This document shows positions 8,646 to 17,679 of a stretch of DNA of 64,000 nucleotides, in pieces (positions within the stretch are counted from its first letter, which is position 1; the number at the start of each line of letters is the position of its first letter). Location: positions 62,001-126,000 of the forward strand of contig JAQWAU010000002.1 in the NCBI GenBank assembly GCA_028707535.1, written 5' to 3'. Source of the DNA: Heliobacteriaceae bacterium. GTDB taxonomy: Bacteria > Bacillota > Desulfitobacteriia > Heliobacteriales > Heliobacteriaceae. The notes below the pieces were generated by a model. It had not been told where the DNA came from, ran no database searches, and saw only the letters and a list, made by a program, of their open reading frames with translations. The position numbers were made by a program, and so were the translations under genes.

Positions 8646-9593
8646 ATGAAATTACCGGAGCTTAGAATAGGCCACTTGGTAGCAAAGTTACCGATAATTC
8701 AAGGTGGTATGGCGATTCGCATTTCCACTGCCCCCTTGGTGGCTGCAGTGGCTAACGAGGGTGGGGTTGGAACCATTGCCGCAACCGGCATGGCTGTGGA
8801 CGAATTGCGTTCCGAAATTCGTAAGGCCCGGGAACTGAGCAAAGGAATTATCGGGATTAACTGTATGTTTGCGGTACGTAATTTTGCCAACCTGGTGAAA
8901 ACGGCCATTGAGGAACATATTGACCTAGTGGTTTCTGGGGCCGGCTTTTCCCGGGATATGTTTCAATGGGGCCGGGAATCAGGAACACCGATCATTCCAA
9001 TCGTATCTTCAGCCCGGTTGGCGAAAATGGCGGAAAAACTGGGAGCAGCCGCGGTAGTGGTGGAAGGCAAGGAAGCCGGCGGTCACCTGGGTACGGATCA
9101 GTCGATGAAAACAATTGTCCCGGAGGTGGTCCGGGCGGTAAAGATACCGGTCATTGCCGCCGGGGGGATTGTTGACGGGAATGACATCGTGGAAGCCTTT
9201 AAGCTTGGGGCCAATGGGGTGCAGATGGGCACCCGGTTTGCGGCAAGTGAGGAATCGGGTGCGGCCAAGGAGTTTAAAGACTTATACGTCCGGGCTACTG
9301 AGGAGGACATTGTGCTGATTAAAAGTCCTGTGGGTATGCTTGGACGGGGGCTTAAAAACGCTTTCTGGGAAAAGTTGGCTAAAGGGGACGGTGTATCCCC
9401 CAAGAAGTGCGACGATTGTCTGAAACGGTGCAGCCGCGAATTTTGTATTGTCGATGCTCTCGAACAGGCCCAACGGGGCGATATGGAATTTGGCCTAGTT
9501 TTTTCAGGAGAATATGTCAGCAGGATCAAAGAGGTATTGCCCGTAAAAACGATTTTCCAAAATCTTTTGCGAGAAGTGGCAGAGTATCGATAA
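8646..9593 (+). CDS. FabK-like NAD(P)H-dependent flavin oxidoreductase with cysteine cluster
   Basis: A 315-residue paralogue of the fabK product at 5629. It keeps IIQGGMAIRIS, the His motif EAGGHLG, and FMN sites IAAGGIVDG and GANGVQMGTRF, but adds a C-terminal cysteine cluster (CDDCLKRC then C four residues later, near residues 257-268) absent from FabK. Related clostridial proteins are usually annotated nitronate monooxygenase. Its place inside the fab operon suggests a lipid-linked role, possibly a second enoyl reductase; this is inference. ATG 8646 follows GGGGGAG. The cysteines could hold a metal or iron-sulfur centre. Confidence 0.8.
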   Translation: MKLPELRIGHLVAKLPIIQGGMAIRISTAPLVAAVANEGGVGTIAATGMAVDELRSEIRKARELSKGIIGINCMFAVRNFANLVKTAIEEHIDLVVSGAGFSRDMFQWGRESGTPIIPIVSSARLAKMAEKLGAAAVVVEGKEAGGHLGTDQSMKTIVPEVVRAVKIPVIAAGGIVDGNDIVEAFKLGANGVQMGTRFAASEESGAAKEFKDLYVRATEEDIVLIKSPVGMLGRGLKNAFWEKLAKGDGVSPKKCDDCLKRCSREFCIVDALEQAQRGDMEFGLVFSGEYVSRIKEVLPVKTIFQNLLREVAEYR

Positions 9594-9604
9594 GGAGCGT
9601 GTAA

Positions 9605-10852
9605 TTGGTGATGGCAAAACGTGTAGTGATTACCGGTGTCGGGGTTATTTCTCCTTTAGGAACCGGCAAGGAAAAATATTGGGATGCGCTTGTTTCCGGG
9701 GTATCCGGCATTGGTCCGATTACCCGTTTTGATGCCGACCGGTTACCAACCCGGATAGCCGGCGAAGTAAAAGACTTTGATCCAAAAGATTTTTTAGACC
9801 GGAAAGAAGTCCGGCGGATGGATCGGTTTGCCCATTTTGGGGTAGCAGGGGCTAAGATGGCTTTTAATGACGCCGGCTTCGATCCGGAGAAATTGAACCG
9901 GGAGCGGACAGGGGTTATTATCGGTTGTGGGATTGGCGGCATGGAAACGTTTGAGGATCAGGCCCGGGTATTGTTCACCAAAGGGCCTGGGCGGATCAGC
10001 CCGTTTTTTGTGCCGATGATGATCTCCAACATGGCCGCCGGCTATATCTCAATGCAATTAGGCCTTAAGGGGCCGTGCGAGACCGTGGTTACGGCCTGCT
10101 CGTCCGGAACCCATGCTTGTGGCAGCGCTTTTCGCTTAATTCAACGTGGTGATTGTGATGTGGTGTTTACGGGTGGAACGGAGGCATCAATTGTCGAATT
10201 GGCCTTTGCCGGGTTTTGCACGATGAAAGCCATGTCCACATCTAACGAAGAACCGGCCAAGGCGAGCCGGCCTTTTGACAAAAAAAGGGACGGATTTGTC
10301 ATGGGTGAAGGGGCAGGTGTCCTCGTTTTTGAAGAACTTGAGCATGCCCTGGCCCGGGGGGCTTCGATTTACGCTGAAGTAATCGGTTATGGCTCTTCAT
10401 GCGATGCTTACCATATAACAGATCCGGCCCCGGAAGGGGAAGGGGCGGCCCGGTCGATGCAAGGGGCTTTGCGGGATGCCGGGTTGCGACCGGAAGAAAT
10501 AAGTTATATTAATGCCCACGGTACATCAACAGAGAAAAACGACTATTTCGAGACCTTGGCGGTCAAAACCGTATTTGGGGATGCAGCGCCGAAGGTGGCG
10601 ATTAGTTCCACTAAATCGATGACCGGGCACTTGTTAGGAGCGGCCGGGGGAATTGAACTGATCGCTTGTGCTCTGGCGATCCGGCATGATTTGGTTCCCC
10701 CGACGATTAATCTTGAGGAACCAGGGGAAGGTTGCGATTTGGACTATGTGCCTAATGTGGCCCGCAAAATGCCTGTGGAAGTGGCGCTTTCCAACACCTT
10801 TGGTTTTGGCGGTCACAACGGTACCATTATTTTGCGCAAATTCCAGCCCTAA
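9605..10852 (+). CDS. fabF: beta-ketoacyl-ACP synthase II
   Basis: A 415-residue elongating condensing enzyme. The Cys-His-His set is visible: Cys165 in TACSSGTHA, His305 in [11 protein letters not shown] and His342 in [20 protein letters not shown] (9591-9598) precedes three possible in-frame starts, TTG 9605, GTG 9608 and ATG 9611; the protein differs by only two residues. It closes the set of elongation enzymes in this operon; no fabZ dehydratase is seen in the window, so that gene must be elsewhere. Confidence 0.95.
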   Translation: MVMAKRVVITGVGVISPLGTGKEKYWDALVSGVSGIGPITRFDADRLPTRIAGEVKDFDPKDFLDRKEVRRMDRFAHFGVAGAKMAFNDAGFDPEKLNRERTGVIIGCGIGGMETFEDQARVLFTKGPGRISPFFVPMMISNMAAGYISMQLGLKGPCETVVTACSSGTHACGSAFRLIQRGDCDVVFTGGTEASIVELAFAGFCTMKAMSTSNEEPAKASRPFDKKRDGFVMGEGAGVLVFEELEHALARGASIYAEVIGYGSSCDAYHITDPAPEGEGAARSMQGALRDAGLRPEEISYINAHGTSTEKNDYFETLAVKTVFGDAAPKVAISSTKSMTGHLLGAAGGIELIACALAIRHDLVPPTINLEEPGEGCDLDYVPNVARKMPVEVALSNTFGFGGHNGTIILRKFQP

Positions 10853-10876
10853 AATGATTGGTTTCGGTATTTCGGG

Positions 10877-11614
10877 GTGGGGTTATTGACTAAAGATAAA
10901 GGCGTTAACCATGAGTGGCCGGCTAAACTGGCAGAGAAGATGGGAATTGGCATCGCGGATAAAAAGCTGTTGGAAACCGCACTGACCCACTCTTCTTTTG
11001 TCTATGAAAATGCCCACGTTGCCCGGGAACACAACCAGCGTTTGGAGTTTTTGGGTGATGCGGTGCTTGGTTTGGTTGTGGCCGAATATCTTTATCAGCG
11101 TTTTCCCGGCCGACAGGAAGGGGAGTTGACCCGGCAAAGGGCGGCACTTGTTTGTGAAGCCAACTTGGCGGACCGGGCCCGGGAACTGCACCTGGGTTTG
11201 TGGTTGCGAATGGGTAAAGGAGAGGAACGGAGCGGGGGCCGGGACCGGACTTCGATTCTTGCCGACGCTTTGGAAGCGGTAATCGGGGCTTCGTTTTTAG
11301 CTGGTGGCTTGCCGGCGGCGAGACGGTTCGTGTTGGAACTTTTTTCCGGTAGCTTGCATGTGACGGCCTGGACCGGCCAACGGGACTATAAGACCACGTT
11401 ACAAGAATGGGCTCAGCGTAATGGGCATGCCGACATCCAGTACCGGATCCTGGCGGAATCCGGGCCGGACCACGATAAACGTTTTATTGCCGGCGTGTAT
11501 TTAAACAGTTTTCTGGTTGCCTCCGGTAAAGGGCGCACTAAAAAGGAAGCCGAACAACAGGCGGCTTCCCTGGCCTTGGAAAACCAGGCAGGACAAAAGG
11601 GGAATCCATCGTGA
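10877..11614 (+). CDS. rnc: ribonuclease III
   Basis: A 245-residue double-strand-specific RNase that processes rRNA precursors. The catalytic signature NQRLEFLGDAVLGLVVAE and the second acidic helix LADALEAVIGASF lie in the N-terminal domain, and a double-stranded RNA-binding domain (DYKTTLQEWAQRNG to GRTKKEAEQQAASLAL) ends the protein. GTG 10877 is taken; TTG 10886 is an alternative. It follows acpP-fabF as in many Firmicutes. Confidence 0.94.
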   Translation: MGLLTKDKGVNHEWPAKLAEKMGIGIADKKLLETALTHSSFVYENAHVAREHNQRLEFLGDAVLGLVVAEYLYQRFPGRQEGELTRQRAALVCEANLADRARELHLGLWLRMGKGEERSGGRDRTSILADALEAVIGASFLAGGLPAARRFVLELFSGSLHVTAWTGQRDYKTTLQEWAQRNGHADIQYRILAESGPDHDKRFIAGVYLNSFLVASGKGRTKKEAEQQAASLALENQAGQKGNPS

Positions 11615-12708
11615 TTATCCCCTTTTTTTTACCCCAGCAAGGGTGTCCCGGCCGGTGTATTTACTGTAACCAGGCTGGATTGACCGGCCGGCAGGGGTTG
11701 CCGGGTCAGGTGGAGATCGACCAGACGGTAAAAAGCTACTTGGAACATGTCCGGGCGGATGTCCGGTCGACCGGTCAGCACGAGATTGCCTTTTTTGGTG
11801 GCAGTTTTACCAGTTTACCTGTACCGGTACAAACGGAATTACTCACTGCTGCCAAACGGTGGTGTCAAAGAGGGGTGGTTCGGGGGATCCGTGTTTCCAC
11901 CCGCCCTGACGGGATTGATCCTGCCGTGATTTCCCGGTTGCAACGGTACGGGGTTTGCACGGTAGAATTGGGTGCACAGACGATGAATCCGGCTGTCCTC
12001 CGGGTGATCAACCGGGGCCACCCGGTGCAAGCAACGGTGCGGGCGGTTAAGTTGTTGCGGGGGGCCGGTTTTAAAACCGGTGTTCATTTGATGACCGGCT
12101 TGCCTGGCGAAGATGAAGCTGGCTGCTTATGGTCTTTGCAGGAAATCATCTGGCTAAGGCCGGATTTTCTGCGGATTCACCCGACTTTGGTCTTAAAAAA
12201 CAGTGAGTTAGCCGAAAAATGGCGCACAGGGGAATACCAGCCTTGGGAGTGGGGCCGAACTTTACGGTTGTTGACCAAAATGGCCGCCTGGTGTGCCAAA
12301 GCCCGGATACCGGTGGTGCGTTGGGGGTTGATGCCGGGAGAGCTTTGCCGGGAGGCTTGTCTGGCCGGTCCCTTTTCCTGGTCCTTGGGAGAATGGGTAA
12401 GGCGCAGCCTGGGGTTGGCATATGCGCTGTTTTTGGTGGCGGCAGTTAGGCATAACGGTCGGGGAACAGGCCCTTGGGAGTTGATTGTGCCCCGGCGGGA
12501 CCTTTCGCTGATCACCGGCGCAAACCGGTGGCTATTACACCATTTAAACGCGGCCAGTCCTGTACCGGTTTTAACCTGGCGGGTGGATCCCGGCGGGAAA
12601 ATTCGGGTCCGGCGACCTTACTGGCCTTTTTATGGTGATTGGCAATTAGGTGGGGCGAGGGGAACATTAACCCAGGTTACCCAGCAGGAATTTATCGCTT
12701 TTTTTTGA
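11611..12708 (+). CDS. radical SAM protein, Elp3-like
   Basis: A 365-residue protein with the radical SAM cysteines in CPGRCIYC near residue 12, followed by FFGGSFTSLP, GIRVSTRPDGID and ELGAQTMNPAVL, which match the Elp3/YhcC-like radical SAM group. Unlike true Elp3 it has no recognisable GNAT acetyltransferase domain; the C-terminal 120 residues are of unknown type. GTG 11611 overlaps the rnc stop by four bases. Genes of this kind commonly sit between rnc and smc in Clostridia. The substrate is unknown. Confidence 0.85.
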   Translation: MIIPFFLPQQGCPGRCIYCNQAGLTGRQGLPGQVEIDQTVKSYLEHVRADVRSTGQHEIAFFGGSFTSLPVPVQTELLTAAKRWCQRGVVRGIRVSTRPDGIDPAVISRLQRYGVCTVELGAQTMNPAVLRVINRGHPVQATVRAVKLLRGAGFKTGVHLMTGLPGEDEAGCLWSLQEIIWLRPDFLRIHPTLVLKNSELAEKWRTGEYQPWEWGRTLRLLTKMAAWCAKARIPVVRWGLMPGELCREACLAGPFSWSLGEWVRRSLGLAYALFLVAAVRHNGRGTGPWELIVPRRDLSLITGANRWLLHHLNAASPVPVLTWRVDPGGKIRVRRPYWPFYGDWQLGGARGTLTQVTQQEFIAFF

Positions 12709-12777
12709 ATATAGATAGGTGATGGCACAAAAAGACGCTGCAAACATATGGTGCTTGGGTAGTGAGGAGGGACCTGG

Positions 12778-13038
12778 GTGGAAGGCTTAAAAGTTTCTGC
12801 ACAATCCAATCCTAAATCGGTAGCGGGAGCCTTGGCTGCAATCCTCCGGGAAAAGGGCCGGGCGGAAATTCAAGCTGTTGGCGCCGGAGCTGTCAACCAG
12901 GCCATTAAGGCGATTGCAATTGCCCGTGGCTTTGTGGCCCCAAATGGGATCAATCTAATAACCATTCCCGCCTTTGTAGAAATTGTCATTGACGGGGAAG
13001 AGAGGACGGCCATTAAGTTCATTGTGGAACCTAGATAA
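12778..13038 (+). CDS. spoVS: stage V sporulation protein S
   Basis: An 86-residue SpoVS/Alba-like protein: LKVSAQSNPKSVAGALA at the start, AVGAGAVNQAIKAIAIARGF in the middle and a TAIKFIVEPR ending. SpoVS is very strongly conserved in spore formers and influences the switch to sporulation and coat formation. GTG 12778 has GAGGAGGGA upstream. It is followed by a terminator, so it is the last gene of its transcript or monocistronic. Confidence 0.94.
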   Translation: MEGLKVSAQSNPKSVAGALAAILREKGRAEIQAVGAGAVNQAIKAIAIARGFVAPNGINLITIPAFVEIVIDGEERTAIKFIVEPR

Positions 13039-13051
13039 TAAGGAGAAAGAG

Positions 13052-13085
13052 ACTGCCCGTAATTTGGGCAGTTTTTCCTTTTTTA
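13052..13085 (+). terminator. rho-independent terminator after spoVS
   Basis: ACTGCCC (13052-13058), 7-base loop, GGGCAGT (13066-13072), then TTTTTCCTTTTTT. Confidence 0.92.
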
Positions 13086-13096
13086 TCCTAGCTCGC

Positions 13097-13126
13097 TTGT
13101 CCCCTACGGAAAGCCTGTGCTAAAAT
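13097..13126 (+). promoter_or_regulatory. promoter for smc-ftsY
   Basis: TTGTCC (13097-13102), 18-base spacer and TAAAAT (13121-13126) with an extended TGC directly before the -10. Confidence 0.65.
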
Positions 13127-13162
13127 GAAGATGAATTTTCCGGGGGAGGGAAACAAAAAGAT

Positions 13163-16100
13163 TTGGTCTTAAAGCGCATTGAGTTAAATGGCTTTAAATC
13201 ATTTGCCGACAAAACGGAGATTTTGTTGTCTTCCGGGGTTACGGTAGTCGTTGGCCCCAACGGGTCGGGCAAATCGAATATTGCCGATGCGGTTCGCTGG
13301 GTGCTCGGTGAACAAAGTCTCCGGTCTTTACGCGGCAATAAAATGGAAGACGTTATTTTTGCCGGTTCGGATGGCCGCAAACCGGTAGGAATGGCGGAGG
13401 TGTCCATAACGCTGGACAATGCCCTGGCGACCCTGCCGGTTGACTATCGTGAAGTGACGTTAACCCGGCGGGTGTTCCGTTCCGGGGACAGTGATTATTT
13501 GCTGAACCGACGGCCTTGCCGGTTAAAGGATTTTCACGAATTGTTTGCGGATACCGGTTTGGGCCGGGAGGGGATCTCCATCATCGGGCAAGGGCGGGTT
13601 GACGAAGTGCTTGCCGCCCGCCCGGAAGACCGTCGGGCTTTGGTTGAAGAAGCGGCGGGGATCGTGCGTTACCGCAACCGTAAACGGGAGGCCACCAAGA
13701 AGTTGGAGGAAACGCAGCAAGCAATTTGCCGGCTAGGAGACCTGATTCAGGAGCTGGAGGACCGCCAAAAGCCGTTAAAGGCCCAAGCGGCGGCGGCCTG
13801 CCGGTATCAGGAATTACAAGCGGAAGCAAAACGGTGGGAGCTTGGTTTGCTTTTACTGGATTGGGATGTACTGACCAAGAAAATTACCCGGACCAGGCTG
13901 GATATCGCTGCCATCTGCGGGGAATTGAAGGCTGCGGAAGAACAACTGAACAGTTTGACGACAGCCGAACAGGCCCAGTCACTGGTGGCGGCCCAGGCCG
14001 AAGATGCTTTGGCGGCAGCCCGGTCGGCGGTCCAAAAGGAGAAAGAACGCGAACTCACGATCAGCGGGCAATTAAATGTTGTCCGGGAACGCCGGGAGGG
14101 TTTGACCACCCGGGTGGATTTATTGACCAATCAGGTGGAAGCCGCGACGGCCGCTTTGGCTGGAGTGGCCGGGCGGGAAAACGAACGGCAACTCCGGTAC
14201 AAAACGGTAGCTGTTGAGTTGGCGGTGGCCCGGCGGGAAGTGGTGGGGCGTGCCGAGCAAGGTGACCTGAGCCGAGAAGCGATCCGGCAGACAGAAGCAA
14301 GGATTCAGGAGCTGCGGCAACACCTTTTCGATAGTGCCCAGCAGGTGGCGAAGTTGCGCACTAAAATTCATGAGGTGGAAGTCAAAATCACCCGCCAGGA
14401 AACCGGAATCAAACGGCTGACGGACGAGGTTACCCAAACGGCAACCCGGGTAGCTGCTTTGGAGGCGGAAAAGGCTGCCGGTCATAAACGGGAAGAGACG
14501 GAGCAAAGAGAACTGGCCCGGATCCAAGCGGAACAGGCAGACGTGGCCGCTGCCAAACAGCGGGCAGTAGGGACAATGGTGGATCTGGAAGACCAGTTAA
14601 CCCAGATTATGCGGCGTTGGCAGGAGGTTTCCGCCCGGCGTAAAGCCTTGGAAACGATGGTGAAAAATTATCAGGGTTACGGGGCCGGGGTGCGGGAAGT
14701 TTTGGGGCAGATTGCCGCCGGTAATCCGCAACTTACCGGCGTTTATGGTGTTGTCGGCGAGTTGGTTGAAGTACCCCGGGGTCTGGAAACAGCCTTGGCG
14801 GTTGCCTTAGGGGGTGGTCTGCAAAACATTGTGGTTGCGGATGATGCTGCCGCCCAGCGGGCGATTGAACACTTGAAAGTTACCCAAAAAGGCCGGGCCA
14901 CTTTTTTACCCCTGAAAAGCCTCCAGGTTGCCTTAGGTCCGGGTAGGGAAATTTTGGCCCAGCCGGGGGTGGTGGGTTGTGCGGCTGACTTGGTGACCTA
15001 TGCCACTAAATATGACCAGGCGATCCGGTTTTTATTGGGCAGAACTGTAGTTGTCGAGAATTTAAAGGTTGCCTTTATGTTGGCCAAACGTACGGGCTAT
15101 CGGTGGCGCTTGGTTACCTTGGGTGGGGAGTTGCTGCAGCCGGGCGGCAGTGTTGCCGGGGGCAGCCTGAACCACCAAGGGGGCCAGGTGTTTTTGCGCC
15201 GGCGTGAATTGGCCATATTAGGGGAAGAAGAAGCTGGCTTAGGGGCGGTAATTACCGGGCTGAAACAACAGCGGGAAGAAGTGGCCGAGGAACAGGCCCG
15301 GTTAGAGGAACAACTGGTCATCTTGGCAAAAAGGATTAGTGAACTTAGTTTCACGAAAGCCGGCCGTGATGCGGAAATTGCCCGGATTGAGCAGATGATT
15401 ACCCAGGAGCAGCTACGGATTACCGGGCATACCAGCGAATTGGCATTGCTTGACGAAGACCGTGACCACTTGGTGGGCGAACGGGAAACTTTACGGCAAG
15501 AACTGCAGACTGAAGAAAGGAATCAACTGGCTACCGAACAGGAATTGGCCGCCAGGCAGGATGAATTGGCTTGCTTGCGGTTATCCGGGGAAGCGTCCCG
15601 GGACGAATTAGCCGGATGGCAGCAGCAACTGGCCCGGTTGGAAGAAGAAGCACGGGGCTTGGCTGCCGGTGGGAGTGCCTTGGAACAGGAGCATACCCGG
15701 CTAGCCGCCGAGCTCGCCACCAAGGAAGTCGGGCTACGGGCGGCCCAAGCGGAAGTTTTAGAGTGTTCGGTGGAGATTGACCGCTTAGAAGAGGAGTATA
15801 CCACCGCCCAAAGGACGCTGGTGGCCGGTCAAAAGGAACTGACCGGTTGCCGGGAAAAAATGGATGCAGCCGGTGAAAAGCTCCGCGGGTTGGTGGCAGC
15901 CAGGCAAAAGGCTGCCGAACAGGTTTCCGGTCTGCGCACCCGGTTTCACCAGTTGGAGATTACGCAGGCCCGGCTCGATACCGAAGCCAAGACACTTGAG
16001 GATCGCTTTGCCACTTGGGAGTTGACCCCAAGTCAGGCGACGGCCCAGTTTGACTTCCCGGTCGAACGGCAAGCCGCCCAGGTGGCATTGCAGGAGGCCC

Positions 16101-16717
16101 GGCAAGAGATGCTGGCTTTGGGACCGGTGAATTTACTGGCGATTGAAGAAGCAGCCCAGTTGGCGGAGCGCTTAATGTTTTTGCAGGGTCAGCATCAGGA
16201 CCTTTTAGCGGCCCAAGAAAAATTAGGCCAGGTAATCAGGGAAATTGAAGCCATAATGATCCGCCGGTTTAATGCCGCTTTTGCGGCGATTAACACGCAT
16301 TTTCGCGATATTTTTGGCAGCTTGTTTCAAGGTGGACAAGCAGAACTGGTCTTAACTGACCCGGCAAGCCTGTTGACAACCGGGGTGGATATCGTCGCCC
16401 AGCCACCGGGGAAAAAGCCGGTGAACCTGTCTTTGCTTTCCGGGGGGGAAAGGGCTTTAACCGCCATTGCCTTGCTTTTTGCCTTGCTGGAAGTCCGGCC
16501 CAGTCCTTTTTGTGTGCTGGATGAAATTGAAGCTGCCTTAGATGACGCTAATGTCGAGCGGTTTGCCCGCTATTTGCAGTTGCTGGCCGGAAAGAGCCAG
16601 ATTATCATGATCTCGCACCGGAAAAGAACCATGGAGGCAGCCGATTATCTTTATGGGGTGACGATGGAAGAAGCGGGTGTATCCAAAATGGTTTCCGTCC
16701 GGTTGACTGACAATTGA
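13163..16717 (+). CDS. smc: chromosome segregation protein SMC
   Basis: An 1184-residue condensin ATPase. Walker A GPNGSGKSN is at residues 31-39, then a long coiled coil, a hinge domain (about 510-640, with GVYGVVGELVEVPRGLE), a second coiled coil, the ABC signature LSGGERALTAIALLF (about 1091) and Walker B CVLDEIEAALDD (about 1117). It organises the nucleoid with ScpA and ScpB, which are not in this window. The TTG 13163 start follows GGGGGAGGG about 12 bases upstream. Confidence 0.97.
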   Translation: MVLKRIELNGFKSFADKTEILLSSGVTVVVGPNGSGKSNIADAVRWVLGEQSLRSLRGNKMEDVIFAGSDGRKPVGMAEVSITLDNALATLPVDYREVTLTRRVFRSGDSDYLLNRRPCRLKDFHELFADTGLGREGISIIGQGRVDEVLAARPEDRRALVEEAAGIVRYRNRKREATKKLEETQQAICRLGDLIQELEDRQKPLKAQAAAACRYQELQAEAKRWELGLLLLDWDVLTKKITRTRLDIAAICGELKAAEEQLNSLTTAEQAQSLVAAQAEDALAAARSAVQKEKERELTISGQLNVVRERREGLTTRVDLLTNQVEAATAALAGVAGRENERQLRYKTVAVELAVARREVVGRAEQGDLSREAIRQTEARIQELRQHLFDSAQQVAKLRTKIHEVEVKITRQETGIKRLTDEVTQTATRVAALEAEKAAGHKREETEQRELARIQAEQADVAAAKQRAVGTMVDLEDQLTQIMRRWQEVSARRKALETMVKNYQGYGAGVREVLGQIAAGNPQLTGVYGVVGELVEVPRGLETALAVALGGGLQNIVVADDAAAQRAIEHLKVTQKGRATFLPLKSLQVALGPGREILAQPGVVGCAADLVTYATKYDQAIRFLLGRTVVVENLKVAFMLAKRTGYRWRLVTLGGELLQPGGSVAGGSLNHQGGQVFLRRRELAILGEEEAGLGAVITGLKQQREEVAEEQARLEEQLVILAKRISELSFTKAGRDAEIARIEQMITQEQLRITGHTSELALLDEDRDHLVGERETLRQELQTEERNQLATEQELAARQDELACLRLSGEASRDELAGWQQQLARLEEEARGLAAGGSALEQEHTRLAAELATKEVGLRAAQAEVLECSVEIDRLEEEYTTAQRTLVAGQKELTGCREKMDAAGEKLRGLVAARQKAAEQVSGLRTRFHQLEITQARLDTEAKTLEDRFATWELTPSQATAQFDFPVERQAAQVALQEARQEMLALGPVNLLAIEEAAQLAERLMFLQGQHQDLLAAQEKLGQVIREIEAIMIRRFNAAFAAINTHFRDIFGSLFQGGQAELVLTDPASLLTTGVDIVAQPPGKKPVNLSLLSGGERALTAIALLFALLEVRPSPFCVLDEIEAALDDANVERFARYLQLLAGKSQIIMISHRKRTMEAADYLYGVTMEEAGVSKMVSVRLTDN

Positions 16718-16740
16718 AATGATCATGTGGGGGTGTGGTA

Positions 16741-17676
16741 TTGGCTGGTTTTTTTAATCGTTTAAAAGAAAGCCTGACCAGAACCAGGCAAAACTTGGTT
16801 CAAAAGGTGGAAGAGCTGGTTACAGGGCGGACCCGGATTGATGACGAGCTGTATGACGAGCTGGAAGAGGTATTGATTAGCGCTGATGTTGGGGCGGAGA
16901 CCGCCTTAGAGCTGGTTGAACGGCTGCGCCAAAGGGTAAAAGCGGAGAAAATCGGTGATCCTGCCGGCCTTAAAGATCTGTTGCAGCAGGAAATTGCTAA
17001 GGTATTGGGGGAGCGGACGGCCACGGTAAACCTGGAACACCAACCGGCTGTGGTCCTGGTGGTAGGGGTAAACGGGGTTGGCAAAACGACGACGATTGCC
17101 AAGCTTGCCCACCGCTGCCGGGAGGAAGGCCGCCAAGTATTGCTGGTGGCCGGCGATACTTTCCGGGCGGCGGCGATTGACCAATTGGAGGTGTGGGGCC
17201 GGCGAATTGGTGTTGAGGTAATCCGGCACCAAGCGGGGGCTGACCCGGCGGCGGTCGCTTTTGATGCCCTCCAGGCAGCCAAGGGCCGGGGGGTCGATGT
17301 GGTGATCATGGATACTGCCGGCCGGCTACACAACAAAACCAATTTGATGGAAGAACTGAAAAAGGTCAACAGGGTGCTGAACCGGGCAATGCCGGGGGCA
17401 CCGCACGAAACCTTGCTGGTTTTAGATGCCACTACGGGTCAAAATGCGATTAACCAAGCCCGAATTTTTGACGAGGCGATCGGGATTACCGGGCTGGTGT
17501 TGACGAAATTGGATGGCACGGCGAAAGGCGGGGTGGTCGTGGCGATTCGGGCCGAATTGGCTATTCCCGTTAAGTTTGTCGGGGTTGGGGAAGGATTGGA
17601 TGATCTGCGGGATTTCGATCCGGCAGAGTTTGCCCGGGCTTTGTTTGCGGGGGATGGCGAAGAGGAGGAGGGATAA
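16741..17676 (+). CDS. ftsY: signal recognition particle receptor FtsY
   Basis: A 311-residue SRP-type GTPase: G1 GVNGVGKTTTIAKLA (about residue 107), the I-box motif TFRAAAIDQLE, G3 DTAGRLHNKTNLM, and TKLDGTAKGG. The N-terminal acidic A domain is minimal, as in many Firmicutes. TTG 16741 is preferred over GTG 16735 because TGGGGGTG (16728-16735) then has normal spacing. It partners Ffh, encoded at 21357. Confidence 0.95.
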   Translation: MAGFFNRLKESLTRTRQNLVQKVEELVTGRTRIDDELYDELEEVLISADVGAETALELVERLRQRVKAEKIGDPAGLKDLLQQEIAKVLGERTATVNLEHQPAVVLVVGVNGVGKTTTIAKLAHRCREEGRQVLLVAGDTFRAAAIDQLEVWGRRIGVEVIRHQAGADPAAVAFDALQAAKGRGVDVVIMDTAGRLHNKTNLMEELKKVNRVLNRAMPGAPHETLLVLDATTGQNAINQARIFDEAIGITGLVLTKLDGTAKGGVVVAIRAELAIPVKFVGVGEGLDDLRDFDPAEFARALFAGDGEEEEG

Positions 17677-17679
17677 GGT

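Noticed and set aside
13807-14130. Long minus-strand frames opposite smc, fabD, fliF, ffh and other genes
   Set aside because: They are shadows of GC-skewed codon use in clearly real genes; none has a ribosome site and recognisable protein features together.
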